A stretch of DNA of 64,000 nucleotides. Origin: Raineyella sp. LH-20 (GTDB taxonomy: Bacteria; Actinomycetota; Actinomycetes; Propionibacteriales; Propionibacteriaceae). The stretch lies in contig NZ_CP137003.1 of assembly GCF_033110965.1 (NCBI RefSeq), forward strand, positions 1,798,001 to 1,862,000, read 5' to 3'. A program made the translations under genes and the position numbers. Under the pieces are notes generated by a model, which was given only the letters and a program-made list of their open reading frames with translations, was not told the DNA's origin and ran no database searches. Shown here piece after piece: positions 23,076 through 31,790 of the stretch; the first letter of the stretch is position 1; each line of letters starts with the position of its first letter.

Positions 23076-24710
23076 TCATTCCGCGAAGCGGCGCCCCTGT
23101 GGCAGACCGCTGGCGGTCTGCCTGGTCTCCCTGTCCGGCGCCGGAGCAGCCAGCGGCGTGCCCTGGGCCAGCGGCGCCGCGCCGATGCCGCCCTGGGCGA
23201 GAGCGGCGTCGTCCGGCGGAAGCGCCGGGACGGTGTGATGCCGACGGGCGCGTACGGTCGGGTCGTCCTGGGGAGTGTCGACGGGGAAACCAGGGACGAC
23301 CGCCGAGGTGACCGGGATCGCCTCGTCGAGGCTGCCGTGCCGCGAGGCCACCGCGGTCCGCTTGCGCTTGTCCTTCTTGCTGCGGCCGTACGCGTAGTAC
23401 CCGCCGTACCGGCTGGCGGAGTCGTCGTTCGGCATCCGGTTGAGCGCGAAGCCGGCGACCTTCGCTTCGACCGTCTTCAGCTGCTTCATGGCCTGGGCGA
23501 GATCCCGCTTCAGCGTGGTGTTGACGCTGACCACCATCAACAGACCGCCGACCAGACGGTCGATCAGCACCGGATCGATCACCGGCAGCACCGGCGGGCT
23601 GTCCACCAGGACGTAGTCGTACGCCGCGAGCAGCTGCCCGAAGAGGGTCTCCATCGCCGTGGATCCCAGCAACTCACTGGGATTCGGCGGAATGGCGCCG
23701 GAGGGCAGCACATAGAGCGTCGAATCCCCCCACTTCTGGGCCGCTTCGGCGACGGTCGCCCGACCGAGCAGCACGGTGGTGAGGCCGACGTTGCCCTCCA
23801 GGCCCATCGCGGTGGCGACGGACGGGTTGCGCAGGTCTCCGTCGACGAGCAGCACCCGGGCGCCGGAATCGGCCAGCGCGATGGCGAGGTTCACCGCGGT
23901 GGTGGTCTTGCCCTCGCCGGGCATCACCGAGGAGATCACGAACGAGTGCTTGCCCCCGGTGGTGACGTCGGCGAACTGCAGATTGGTCCGCAACCGGCGG
24001 TACTCCTCGGCGGCCACCCCGTGCGGGTCGTTGTTCATCACCACGGCGTTGGTGGTGCCCTTCGGCAGCTGACGGAGCTTGCCCAGCAGTGGCCGGTCGG
24101 AGACGGCCCGCAGGTCGGCCTCCGAGCGCACCCGGGTGTCGAGGAAGTGGCGCAGCAGGGCGAGGCCGATGCCGAGCGCGATGCCTGCCAGCAGACCGAG
24201 CGCGGCGTTCTGCGGGAGATTCGGTGAGATCGGAGCCGATGGCACCGCCGCGGGGGAGACGGGGGTGGCCCTGACGCTCTGGCCCGCGCTGTTCAGCAGC
24301 GGGGCGAAGTCCGGGCCGATCGAGGCCAGCTGGGGGCCGACCGCGTTGGCGGCGTCGGCCGCCACCTGGGCCGACGACGAACGGGCGGTGATGATCAGCA
24401 TCGGCGACCCCTCGGACGCCTTCGCCGAGACGGTCAGCGTGGTGCCGGGGGCGAGCTTGAGCTGGTTGCGCAGCGGATCCATCACCACCGGAGAGCCCAC
24501 GAGATCCTGGTAGGTGCCCAGGTCGTTGGTCGTCAGGGTGTAGCCACCGGCCTTGGTGGACTCGGCGGAGAAGAACACCTGTGCGCTCGCCTCGTACGTC
24601 GGGGTGATCCGCAGCGTCGTCACGACGCTCGCGGCGAGCACGAGGAGCAGACTGACCAGCACGGTCTTCCATCGGGAGCCGAGGATGGCCAGGAACTCAC
24701 GGAACTGCAC
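23076..24710 (-). CDS. Polysaccharide-type tyrosine autokinase with chain-length domain (Wzc/CapAB-like)
   Basis: 544 residues from GTG. A Wzz-type domain lies between membrane segments at about residues 15-35 and 170-190. The cytoplasmic BY-kinase follows: Walker A SSVMPGEGKTTTAVNLA (about 262), Walker A' VLLVDGDLRNP (about 288), Walker B YVLVDSPPVLP (about 370). The tyrosine cluster YGGYYAYGRSKKDKRKR (about 433) is the likely autophosphorylation site; about 100 Pro/Ala-rich residues follow. It controls polymer length and export, which fits the surrounding locus. GGAGAGC precedes the GTG. Confidence 0.93.
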   Translation of the reverse strand: MQFREFLAILGSRWKTVLVSLLLVLAASVVTTLRITPTYEASAQVFFSAESTKAGGYTLTTNDLGTYQDLVGSPVVMDPLRNQLKLAPGTTLTVSAKASEGSPMLIITARSSSAQVAADAANAVGPQLASIGPDFAPLLNSAGQSVRATPVSPAAVPSAPISPNLPQNAALGLLAGIALGIGLALLRHFLDTRVRSEADLRAVSDRPLLGKLRQLPKGTTNAVVMNNDPHGVAAEEYRRLRTNLQFADVTTGGKHSFVISSVMPGEGKTTTAVNLAIALADSGARVLLVDGDLRNPSVATAMGLEGNVGLTTVLLGRATVAEAAQKWGDSTLYVLPSGAIPPNPSELLGSTAMETLFGQLLAAYDYVLVDSPPVLPVIDPVLIDRLVGGLLMVVSVNTTLKRDLAQAMKQLKTVEAKVAGFALNRMPNDDSASRYGGYYAYGRSKKDKRKRTAVASRHGSLDEAIPVTSAVVPGFPVDTPQDDPTVRARRHHTVPALPPDDAALAQGGIGAAPLAQGTPLAAPAPDRETRQTASGLPQGRRFAE

Positions 24711-24752
24711 GGCTGCTCTCCAGTCATCGGTCGATCGGTGGGCGCTGTCGGC

Positions 24753-24758
24753 ATCATA
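24753..24758 (-). promoter_or_regulatory. -10 box TATGAT upstream of the autokinase
   Basis: TATGAT on the minus strand matches the consensus at 5 of 6 positions and gives a leader of about 36 nt. The -35 region is weak (GGACTG), which would fit an activator-dependent promoter. Confidence 0.4.
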
Positions 24759-24763
24759 TTCAC

Positions 24764-24781
24764 ACAGTCCTCGGACAGTCC
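24764..24781. promoter_or_regulatory. ACAGTCC direct repeat in the divergent gap
   Basis: ACAGTCC occurs at 24764-24770 and 24775-24781, an 11-bp period or about one helical turn, just upstream of the TATGAT box. It could be a tandem binding site for a response regulator or similar factor. Confidence 0.3.
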
Positions 24782-24843
24782 GGGTTGTCAGCCCGGTCGG
24801 TTAGGGTGTGGCTGCAGTCTCTCGACCGGAGGGGGGTCGGCCG

Positions 24844-26988
24844 TTGCGCGTCCTGCGTATCTTCCACAGCGCTGTCGTCGACGCCTGGCGGGAGCGTGAA
24901 CGGGCCCTGGTGCGGGCCGGAGTCGAGGTCGCCACCCTGAGCGCACAGCGCTGGGACGAGGGCGGCCGGATCGTCGACCTGGTGTCCCGGCAGGGCGAGT
25001 CGGTGCGCGCAGTGGCGACGCTCGGGCACCATCCGGCCCTCTTCCTCTATGACCCCCGACCGATCTGGCGGGCCCTCGGGGAGGGGTGGGACGTCCTCGA
25101 CATCCATGAGGAACCCTTTGCGCTGGCCACCGCGGAGATCCTGCTGCTGCGGGCGGTGCGTCGCCGCCGGGTGCCGTACGTCCTCTACTCGGCACAGAAC
25201 ATCCGCAAGCGATACCCGATCCCGTTCCGATGGTCGGAACGTTTCGCCCTACGCCATGCGGCCGGCCTCCAGGTGTGCAACGTGGAGGCGGGCCGGATCT
25301 GCGAGGACAAGGGGTTCCCTGGGACGGCGCGGGTCGTTCCGCTCGGTCTGGACCTCGAGCACTTCGCTCCGCAGGAACGCCCCGGTGAGCGCACGGGCGG
25401 CGGTGCGGACGGCGACCCCGAGGACGGTGCGGACGTACGTCCTGAGGAGGCTGTGGGCGTACGTCCCGTCGAACGTACGTCTCGACCGCTCGAGGACGGC
25501 CCGAGGGAGATCGTCGTCGGATACGTCGGTCGACTGGCCGCACACAAGGGCGTCGCCGTGCTGATCGACGCGGTGGCCGGGGAACCGCGGTTGCGGCTGC
25601 GGATCGCCGGGGACGGCCCCGACGCGGAGGCCCTGCGGCGCCGCGTCGCGGACGGGGGGGTGGGCGACCGGGTCGAGTTCGTCGGGTCGGTCACCCAGCA
25701 CGGACTGCCGGCCTTCTACCGTGGGCTGGACATGCTGGCGGTGCCCTCGCTGACCACGCCCTCGTGGATGGAGCAGTACGGCCGGGTGGCCGTCGAGGCG
25801 ATGGCCTGCGGCACCCCGGTGGTGGCCAGTGACAGCGGCGCCCTGCCCGACGTGGTGGGCGGCGCCGGTCTGCTGGTGCCGCCCGGCGACCCGGCCGTTC
25901 TGCGCGCCGCGCTGCTCCGCCTCGGCACCGACCCGGCGTTGGCCGCCGATCTGCGGGCCCGAGGTCTGGAGCGGGCGGCGACGACCTCCTGGGACCGGGT
26001 CGCCGCGGACCTGCTGGCGCTCTATCGCACGGTGCTCCACCGGCCGGCCGCCGCGGTGGAGGGGGGCGATCCGGACGGATCGGTCGACCCGGGGGATCGG
26101 GGCGATCCAGCGGGTCCGGCCGACCCGATCGACGACCGGCGCGGGGTCGAGGTCGTCCTCGTCGCGTACGGGACGCCGGACCTGGTGCGGCGTGCCCTCG
26201 CCCCGCTCGCCGGACACCGGCCGATCACCGTCGTCGACAACTCGTCACTGCCGGCGATCCGTACGATCTGCGCCGATCTCGGCTGCCGCTATGTCGATGC
26301 CGGACGCAACGGGGGCTTCGCGTCCGGGGTCAACATCGCGCTGCGCCACCGGCAGGCGCCGGACGCCGATGTGCTGCTGCTCAATCCTGACGCCGTGGTG
26401 TCGCCCGACGACGTCGTGGCACTCCATGCGGCCCTGCTGGCCGACCCGGACCTGGCCGGTGTCGGACCGTCCCAGGTCAACGGGGCGGGCCGGCCGTCGC
26501 GGGTGTCGTGGCCGTTCCCGTCGCCACGCTCGACCTGGCTCGAGGCGGTCGGCCTGGGCCGATTCCAGGGGCCGGACCGGTACGTGATCGGGTCGGTGCT
26601 GATGCTGCGGGCCGAGGCGCTGGCGCAGGTCGGCGGTTTCGACGAACGCTTCTTCCTCTATGCCGAGGAGACGGACTGGGCCTACCGGGCCCACCTGCTC
26701 GGCTGGCACCATGCTGAGGTGACCACCGTGACGGTCGAGCACCTCGGTGCCGCCACCAGCACCGACTCCGCGACGCGCGCGGCGCACGTCCACGCGTCCC
26801 AGGAGCGCTACCTGCGCAAGCACTTCGGCACCCTCGGTTGGCAGGTCGCCCGCGTCGGGCAGGTGGTCGGCTCGGCGCTGCGCGCGGTCGTCCTGTCGGG
26901 TGGGCGGGCCCGCGCCGCCGCGGACCGGGCCAGGACTTTCCTCCGCGGACCCGTCCGGGTCGAGGCCGAGCTCAGGGAGGGCACCTGA
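24844..26988 (+). CDS. Fused GT4-GT2 glycosyltransferase
   Basis: 714 residues from TTG. GGAGGGGGG ends about 8 nt before this TTG, so I prefer it to the in-frame GTG at 24808. Residues 1-395 are a GT4 enzyme (LRVLRIFHS, VGYVGRLAAHKGVAVLIDA, EQYGRVAVEAMACGTPVV). After a short acidic linker, residues 435-690 are a GT2 rhamnosyltransferase-like domain (VVLVAYGTPDLVRRAL, VDNSS, NGGFASGVNIAL, LLNPDAVV, DERFFLYAEETDWAYRA). One protein could therefore add two successive sugars. It opens a run of overlapping plus-strand genes to 33.9 kb. Confidence 0.92.
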   Translation: MRVLRIFHSAVVDAWRERERALVRAGVEVATLSAQRWDEGGRIVDLVSRQGESVRAVATLGHHPALFLYDPRPIWRALGEGWDVLDIHEEPFALATAEILLLRAVRRRRVPYVLYSAQNIRKRYPIPFRWSERFALRHAAGLQVCNVEAGRICEDKGFPGTARVVPLGLDLEHFAPQERPGERTGGGADGDPEDGADVRPEEAVGVRPVERTSRPLEDGPREIVVGYVGRLAAHKGVAVLIDAVAGEPRLRLRIAGDGPDAEALRRRVADGGVGDRVEFVGSVTQHGLPAFYRGLDMLAVPSLTTPSWMEQYGRVAVEAMACGTPVVASDSGALPDVVGGAGLLVPPGDPAVLRAALLRLGTDPALAADLRARGLERAATTSWDRVAADLLALYRTVLHRPAAAVEGGDPDGSVDPGDRGDPAGPADPIDDRRGVEVVLVAYGTPDLVRRALAPLAGHRPITVVDNSSLPAIRTICADLGCRYVDAGRNGGFASGVNIALRHRQAPDADVLLLNPDAVVSPDDVVALHAALLADPDLAGVGPSQVNGAGRPSRVSWPFPSPRSTWLEAVGLGRFQGPDRYVIGSVLMLRAEALAQVGGFDERFFLYAEETDWAYRAHLLGWHHAEVTTVTVEHLGAATSTDSATRAAHVHASQERYLRKHFGTLGWQVARVGQVVGSALRAVVLSGGRARAAADRARTFLRGPVRVEAELREGT

Positions 26989-28427
26989 TGGGCGCGCTGA
27001 TGGCGACCCGGTGGGGTCGACGCCTGGTCTGGCTGGTGGGCACCCTGCTGGCCGTCGGGCTGGCGCTCGGGGTCGGGCGGATCGTGCCGGACCAGCCGCA
27101 GGTCGCGATCGGCGTGGTGGGCGTGGTGCTGGCCCTCGGCCTGACCGTGGCGGATCCCGCGGCGATCCCGCTGATGGCCATGCCGCTGCTGCTGGTGGTC
27201 AAGCGGGTCGGGACCAGTGAGGTGGACCTGTCGCTGTCCGATGCCGCGCTGGGGATCGCCACGGTGACGGCCCTGGTCTTCGCGCCCCGCCCGTTCAGCC
27301 GACCGCTGCGCACCCTGCTGTGGCTGTCGGCCCTCTACCAGTTCGCCACGCTGTTCACCGTGGTGGCGAATCCGTTCCTCGCCGGCGTCATCGAGTGGTT
27401 CCACGCCTGGATGCTGGTCGCCGGTGCGTTGCTGGTCGGCTGGACCATCGGTCGGACGGGGCACGCCCGGGCCGGGTTGTCCTTGTTCCTGGTGACTGCG
27501 CTCGCGTTGGCCGCCGTCACCCTCGCCCAGGGCACGCTGCAGTACGCGCAGGGCAACTTCGGGCCGGTCTTCGTGTCCTGGCCGTACGGCATGCACAAGA
27601 ACTTCGTCGGCACGGTGATGGGGTTCGCGGCGGCGGTGGCGTACGCCCGGCCGGTCTGGATGGGATGGCGGAAGGGGTGGGCACTGACGGCGTTCACGGT
27701 GCTGATCGCGGCCCTGGCGATGTCGCAGTCGCGGCAGGCCCTGGTCGGTCTGGCGGTCGCCCTCGTCCTGGTCGCGCTGCGCAGCGACGCCCATCGTCGT
27801 CGGTCGAAGCTCATCATCGTGTTGGTGATCCCGGCGCTCCTGGTGGTCGCCACCACAGTGCGGGACCAGATCGCCACCGGCAACATCCACAACTCGATCT
27901 TCCAGCGGGTCAGCTGGTTCCAGGACACCCTCGGCTACTGGTCGGCGTCGCCATGGTTCGGCCACGGCCTGCGCTACTGGTACCGACCCGGCGAGCCCGG
28001 GTTCCAGCCACCGAACGCCGAGCTGGAGCTACTGGCCACCGCCGGGATCGTCGGGCTGATCGCCTTCCTGATCCTGGTGCTCGGGACACTCGGCACCCTG
28101 TGGCGGATCGACCCGGCGTACGGCACACTCGCCGTCGCCGTGCTGCTCTCCCGCCTGGCGCAGTCCCAGCTCGACCTGTTCTGGATCTCGGTGCAGACCC
28201 CGCTCCCCTTCGTCATCGCGGGGATCTGTCTGGGCGCGCTGGCCCTGGCGAAGGACCGAGGGACTCCGCCGGACGGCGGGGTGGCGAATGATCGGGAGGT
28301 GGTTCCCGACGGTGGCGACCGGGAGGCGGCGCTCGACCGGGAGGCGGTGCTCGACCGGGAGGCGATGGCGGTCAACGGTGCGGCCGGCGACGGCCGATGG
28401 ATGCCCGTCGGCTGGCGGCTGCGATGA
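26988..28427 (+). CDS. O-antigen ligase/polymerase (Wzy/WaaL-like) membrane protein
   Basis: 479 residues with about ten to twelve hydrophobic segments from residue 9 to 435. A larger hydrophilic loop around 270-350 (QRVSWFQDTLGYWSASPWFGHG) matches the Wzy_C region, and the SRQALVGLAVAL segment precedes it. These proteins polymerise repeat units or ligate polymer on the outer face of the membrane. The ATG overlaps the previous stop (ATGA-type), with AGGGAGG 8 nt upstream. The C-terminal tail has short acidic repeats (DREAVLDREA). Confidence 0.88.
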   Translation: MGALMATRWGRRLVWLVGTLLAVGLALGVGRIVPDQPQVAIGVVGVVLALGLTVADPAAIPLMAMPLLLVVKRVGTSEVDLSLSDAALGIATVTALVFAPRPFSRPLRTLLWLSALYQFATLFTVVANPFLAGVIEWFHAWMLVAGALLVGWTIGRTGHARAGLSLFLVTALALAAVTLAQGTLQYAQGNFGPVFVSWPYGMHKNFVGTVMGFAAAVAYARPVWMGWRKGWALTAFTVLIAALAMSQSRQALVGLAVALVLVALRSDAHRRRSKLIIVLVIPALLVVATTVRDQIATGNIHNSIFQRVSWFQDTLGYWSASPWFGHGLRYWYRPGEPGFQPPNAELELLATAGIVGLIAFLILVLGTLGTLWRIDPAYGTLAVAVLLSRLAQSQLDLFWISVQTPLPFVIAGICLGALALAKDRGTPPDGGVANDREVVPDGGDREAALDREAVLDREAMAVNGAAGDGRWMPVGWRLR

Positions 28428-29539
28428 GGATCGTCCAGATCGTCCCCGAGGTGCGGGCCGGCAGCGGGGTCGAGGGCGTGGCGTACGCCCTGGAGCAGGC
28501 GTTCCGCCGGCGCGGGGTCGCCACGGAGCGGTTCACGCTCGCCGAGGCCGGTGCCGGTTGGCTGAGGCTGCCCGAGGGGCAGTACGGCCGGATCGTGGTG
28601 CGGGCGCTGCGGACGATCTGGTTCTCCACGGTCGGCACCATCCGGGCCCGCCGCTTCCTGGCCCGCCGGCCGGACGCCGTCGCGGTGTGCCACAACGACG
28701 TGCTGGCCGGTGAGGTGTACGTCAACCACGGCATCGTCCGGGCCGCGATGCGCGCCCGTGGCCGGTTCGCGTGGCGGATGGTGCGCAACCCGCTGCACCT
28801 GTTCACCACCGCACGCGACGTCCTGCGGTACCGCGGCGGCGTGCACCGGGTGGTGGTCAATCTCACCGAGGGGGAGCGCCGGCTCCTCGTCCACACCTAT
28901 CCGCGGCTCCGCCCCGCGGCGGTCGTCATCCCCAACGGGGTCGACATCCAGCGGTTCCACCCGGTCGGGCCGGCCGAGCGCGCCGTCCTACGGGGCCGGC
29001 TGGGACTGCCGGTCGACCGTACGCTCGCCGTGTTCGTCGGCCACGAGTTCGACCGCAAGGGGCTCCCGCTCGCGCTGGCAGCGCTGGTCGACCGGCCCGG
29101 GACCGACCTGGTCGTGGTCGGCGGCACCCCGGCGATGATCGCGGCGGCCCGGCACCGCGCGGTGACCCTCGGGGTGGCTGAGCGGGTGCACTTCGTCGGA
29201 CGGCAGGACGACCCGGTGCCGTGGATCCAGGCCGGCGACGTCTTCGTCCTGCCCAGCGCGTACGAGGCGAACGCCCTGGTGCTGCTGGAGGCCCTGGCCT
29301 GTGGCCTGCCGGTGATCGCCACCCGGGTCGGCTTCGCCCCGGACCTCCTCGACGGACGCAACGGGCTGCTGATCGACCGGGACGCCGGCTCGCTGGCGAC
29401 GGCGCTGCGCCGACTCGACGAACTGCCGGAGGACTCCTGGCGTACGGCCGCCCGAGCCACGGCCGAGTGCTACTCCTGGGATGCGGTGGCGGGCCGCTAT
29501 CTCGAGCTGGTCGAGGCGCTCCGGGCCGGGACGGAGTGA
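28424..29539 (+). CDS. GT4 family glycosyltransferase
   Basis: 371 residues. MRIVQIVPEVRAGSGVEGVAYAL is the GT-B N-terminal loop; VFVGHEFDRKGLPLALAAL (about 205) and PSAYEANALVLLEALACGLPVI (about 285) mark the donor domain with E-x7-E. The ATG overlaps the ligase stop by 4 nt. It is one of five consecutive, coupled glycosyltransferase genes. Confidence 0.92.
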   Translation: MRIVQIVPEVRAGSGVEGVAYALEQAFRRRGVATERFTLAEAGAGWLRLPEGQYGRIVVRALRTIWFSTVGTIRARRFLARRPDAVAVCHNDVLAGEVYVNHGIVRAAMRARGRFAWRMVRNPLHLFTTARDVLRYRGGVHRVVVNLTEGERRLLVHTYPRLRPAAVVIPNGVDIQRFHPVGPAERAVLRGRLGLPVDRTLAVFVGHEFDRKGLPLALAALVDRPGTDLVVVGGTPAMIAAARHRAVTLGVAERVHFVGRQDDPVPWIQAGDVFVLPSAYEANALVLLEALACGLPVIATRVGFAPDLLDGRNGLLIDRDAGSLATALRRLDELPEDSWRTAARATAECYSWDAVAGRYLELVEALRAGTE

Positions 29540-29541
29540 CC

Positions 29542-30561
29542 ATGCGGATCGTGCACGCTGTCCGCTCGGACGGGTTCGCCGGGGTGGAGAGCCACATCGC
29601 ACGTCTGGCGGTCGGCCAGTCCCGGGCCGGACACCGGGTCGCGGTGATCGGCGGAGATCCCGCGGCGATGCGACAGGCGATGGCGGGGGCGGGGGTCGTG
29701 CAGCGGGCCGCTGCCACCGTCCTCGAGGTGATCCGTGGTCTCGACGCGCTGCGCGACGGCGACGTGCTCCACGTGCACATGACGGCCGCCGAGACCGCCG
29801 CGGTGGCCGCGGTCGGGGCGTGGTCGCGTCCGGTGGTGAGCACCCGGCATTTCGCCGCCCGCCGTGGCGCGACCCGGCTCGGCCGGCTGGTCGCCCCGCT
29901 CATCGAGCGCCGGATCAGCGCGCAGATCGCGATCAGCGGGTACGTGGCCGCCGCCGTCGAGGGCGCGAGCGTGGTGATCCACCCCGGCCTGCCGGTCGTT
30001 CCGGTGGCTCCGGCGGGGGAACGGACCCGTACGATCCTGGTGGTGCAGCGGCTCGAGGCGGAGAAGCGCACCCAGGATGCGCTGGAGATCGTCGCCCGCT
30101 CCGGTCTGACGGACCGCGGCTGGCGGCTGACGATCGCCGGCGACGGCGCGCAGCGGGCTGCGCTCGAGGAGACCGCCGGCAGGCTGGGGATCGCTGCCGC
30201 GACGGACTTCCTCGGCCACCGGCAGGACGTGCCGGCCCTGATGCGCACGGCCGGGCTGCTGCTTGCGCCGTGCGACATCGAGGGACTGGGCCTCACCGTG
30301 CTGGAGGCGATGGCCGCCGGACTGCCCGTGGTCGCCTGCGCCGCGGGCGGTCACCTGGAGACCGTCGGGGCCGCCGCCGAAGGAGCCCTCTATCCTCGCG
30401 GCGCACTGGCCGTCGGCGCCGAGCTCGTCGGTCGGTTGGCGGGCGACGACGCCGGTCGGGCGGCGTACGGGGCGACGCTGCGGGAGCTCCAGTCCACCAG
30501 GTTCACCGTCGAGGCCCAGGTCGCCGCCGTCGACGCCGTCTACCGGGAGGTGCTGCGATGA
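29542..30561 (+). CDS. GT4 family glycosyltransferase
   Basis: 339 residues. MRIVHAVRSDGFAGVESHIARLA at the start, then ILVVQRLEAEKRTQDALEIVA (about 165) and CDIEGLGLTVLEAMAAGLPVVA (about 245). A GTG at 29536 overlapping the previous stop is an equally possible start. It is somewhat shorter than typical GT4 enzymes but complete. Confidence 0.9.
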   Translation: MRIVHAVRSDGFAGVESHIARLAVGQSRAGHRVAVIGGDPAAMRQAMAGAGVVQRAAATVLEVIRGLDALRDGDVLHVHMTAAETAAVAAVGAWSRPVVSTRHFAARRGATRLGRLVAPLIERRISAQIAISGYVAAAVEGASVVIHPGLPVVPVAPAGERTRTILVVQRLEAEKRTQDALEIVARSGLTDRGWRLTIAGDGAQRAALEETAGRLGIAAATDFLGHRQDVPALMRTAGLLLAPCDIEGLGLTVLEAMAAGLPVVACAAGGHLETVGAAAEGALYPRGALAVGAELVGRLAGDDAGRAAYGATLRELQSTRFTVEAQVAAVDAVYREVLR

Positions 30562-31790
30562 CCGCAGGGGCGGCGACGGGGAGGCCGGGGACGGACCTGG
30601 TGGTGCTCTCCCTGGAACCCTGGGACCGGGTGTGGCGACGCAACCAGCACCTGGTCGCCGGCCTGCTGCGCACCGATCCTGCCTTGCGGGTGCTGTTCGT
30701 CGAGCCGGCCGCGGATCCGCTGCACGACCTGGTCTCCCGCCGCCGGCCGCGGTGGGGCCGCCGCCCGCGGACCGTCTCGCTCGACGGGGTGCCGGACGGC
30801 CGGCTGCGGGCCTATCGGCCGACGAAACTGCTGCCCCGCCGCTGGGACCGCGCCGCCGACCGCCGTCTCGCCCGGCGGATCCGTCGGGTCGTCGCCGGGT
30901 CGGGGTCGACCGATCCGCTGCTGTGGGTGAACGACCCGGGCGGCGCCGCCGTGCTGACCCTGACCGGGTGGCCGGCACTGTACGACGTCACCGACGACTG
31001 GTTGGAGGCGGAGCGTACGCCCGCCGAGCACGACCGTCTGGTGCGCGACGAGGCGCTGCTGATGGCGCGCTGCGCCGAGGTGGTGGTGTGCAGCCCCGGC
31101 CTGCAGGCGACCAAGGGGGCGCGCCGCGACGTGACGTTGGTCCCCAACGCCGTCGACGTCGCCGACTATCGCCGTCCCCGGCCGCGACCCTCCGACCTGC
31201 CTCCGGGACCGGTGGCGGTCTACGTCGGCACCGTCCATCGGGACCGGATGGATCTCGACCTGTGCGTGGCCACCGCCCGTGCCCTGGCCGGTCGTGGCCA
31301 CCTCGTGCTGGTCGGGCCCGCCCCGCTCGACCCGGCCGACCGGACGCGGCTCGTCCGGGCCGGGGTGGTCCTGCTGGGGGCGAAGGACCGCACGGAGGTG
31401 CCGGGCTATCTGCAGCACGCTGACGCACTCGTCGTGCCGCACCTCGTCACCCCGTTCACCGAGAGCCTGGATCCGATCAAGCTCTACGAGTATCGGGCGG
31501 TCGGGCGTCCGGTGGTGAGCACTCCGGTCGCCGGTTTCCGCGACAGCGGCGACCCGCGGGTGATCGTCGCCTCGCCCGCCGCCTTCCCGGCCGCTGTGGC
31601 CGACGCGATCCCGGCCGCCGCACCGTTCCCCGCGGGCGCCGACGGCGAGGTCGACGACTGGCAGGACCGGGTCGTCCGGATGCGGGGAGTGCTGGATCGT
31701 CTGGCCGGCGGAGGGGGCGCGGTGGGTGCAGGGGACGCAGCAGGTGGCGAGGCCGAGGACGGCACCCGGGGTGGAGACGGGACCCGATGA
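30558..31790 (+). CDS. GT4-like glycosyltransferase (GT-B fold, divergent)
   Basis: 410 residues. The N-terminal domain begins TDLVVLSLEPWDRVWRRNQHLVAGLL, and the donor domain includes VAVYVGTVHRDRMDLDLCVATAR (about 215) and SLDPIKLYEYRAVGRPVVSTP (about 305), where the usual E-x7-E is replaced by the KLYEYRA form seen in TuaH-like enzymes. The last 35 residues are Gly/Ala-rich. The ATG overlaps the previous stop by 4 nt, and the next gene starts the same way. Confidence 0.85.
   Translation: MTAGAATGRPGTDLVVLSLEPWDRVWRRNQHLVAGLLRTDPALRVLFVEPAADPLHDLVSRRRPRWGRRPRTVSLDGVPDGRLRAYRPTKLLPRRWDRAADRRLARRIRRVVAGSGSTDPLLWVNDPGGAAVLTLTGWPALYDVTDDWLEAERTPAEHDRLVRDEALLMARCAEVVVCSPGLQATKGARRDVTLVPNAVDVADYRRPRPRPSDLPPGPVAVYVGTVHRDRMDLDLCVATARALAGRGHLVLVGPAPLDPADRTRLVRAGVVLLGAKDRTEVPGYLQHADALVVPHLVTPFTESLDPIKLYEYRAVGRPVVSTPVAGFRDSGDPRVIVASPAAFPAAVADAIPAAAPFPAGADGEVDDWQDRVVRMRGVLDRLAGGGGAVGAGDAAGGEAEDGTRGGDGTR

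Noticed and set aside
24808-24843. GTG 24808 as the start of the GT4-GT2 fusion
   Set aside because: It would place the strong GGAGGGGGG inside the coding sequence and has no Shine-Dalgarno of its own; TTG 24844 fits better. Not excluded.
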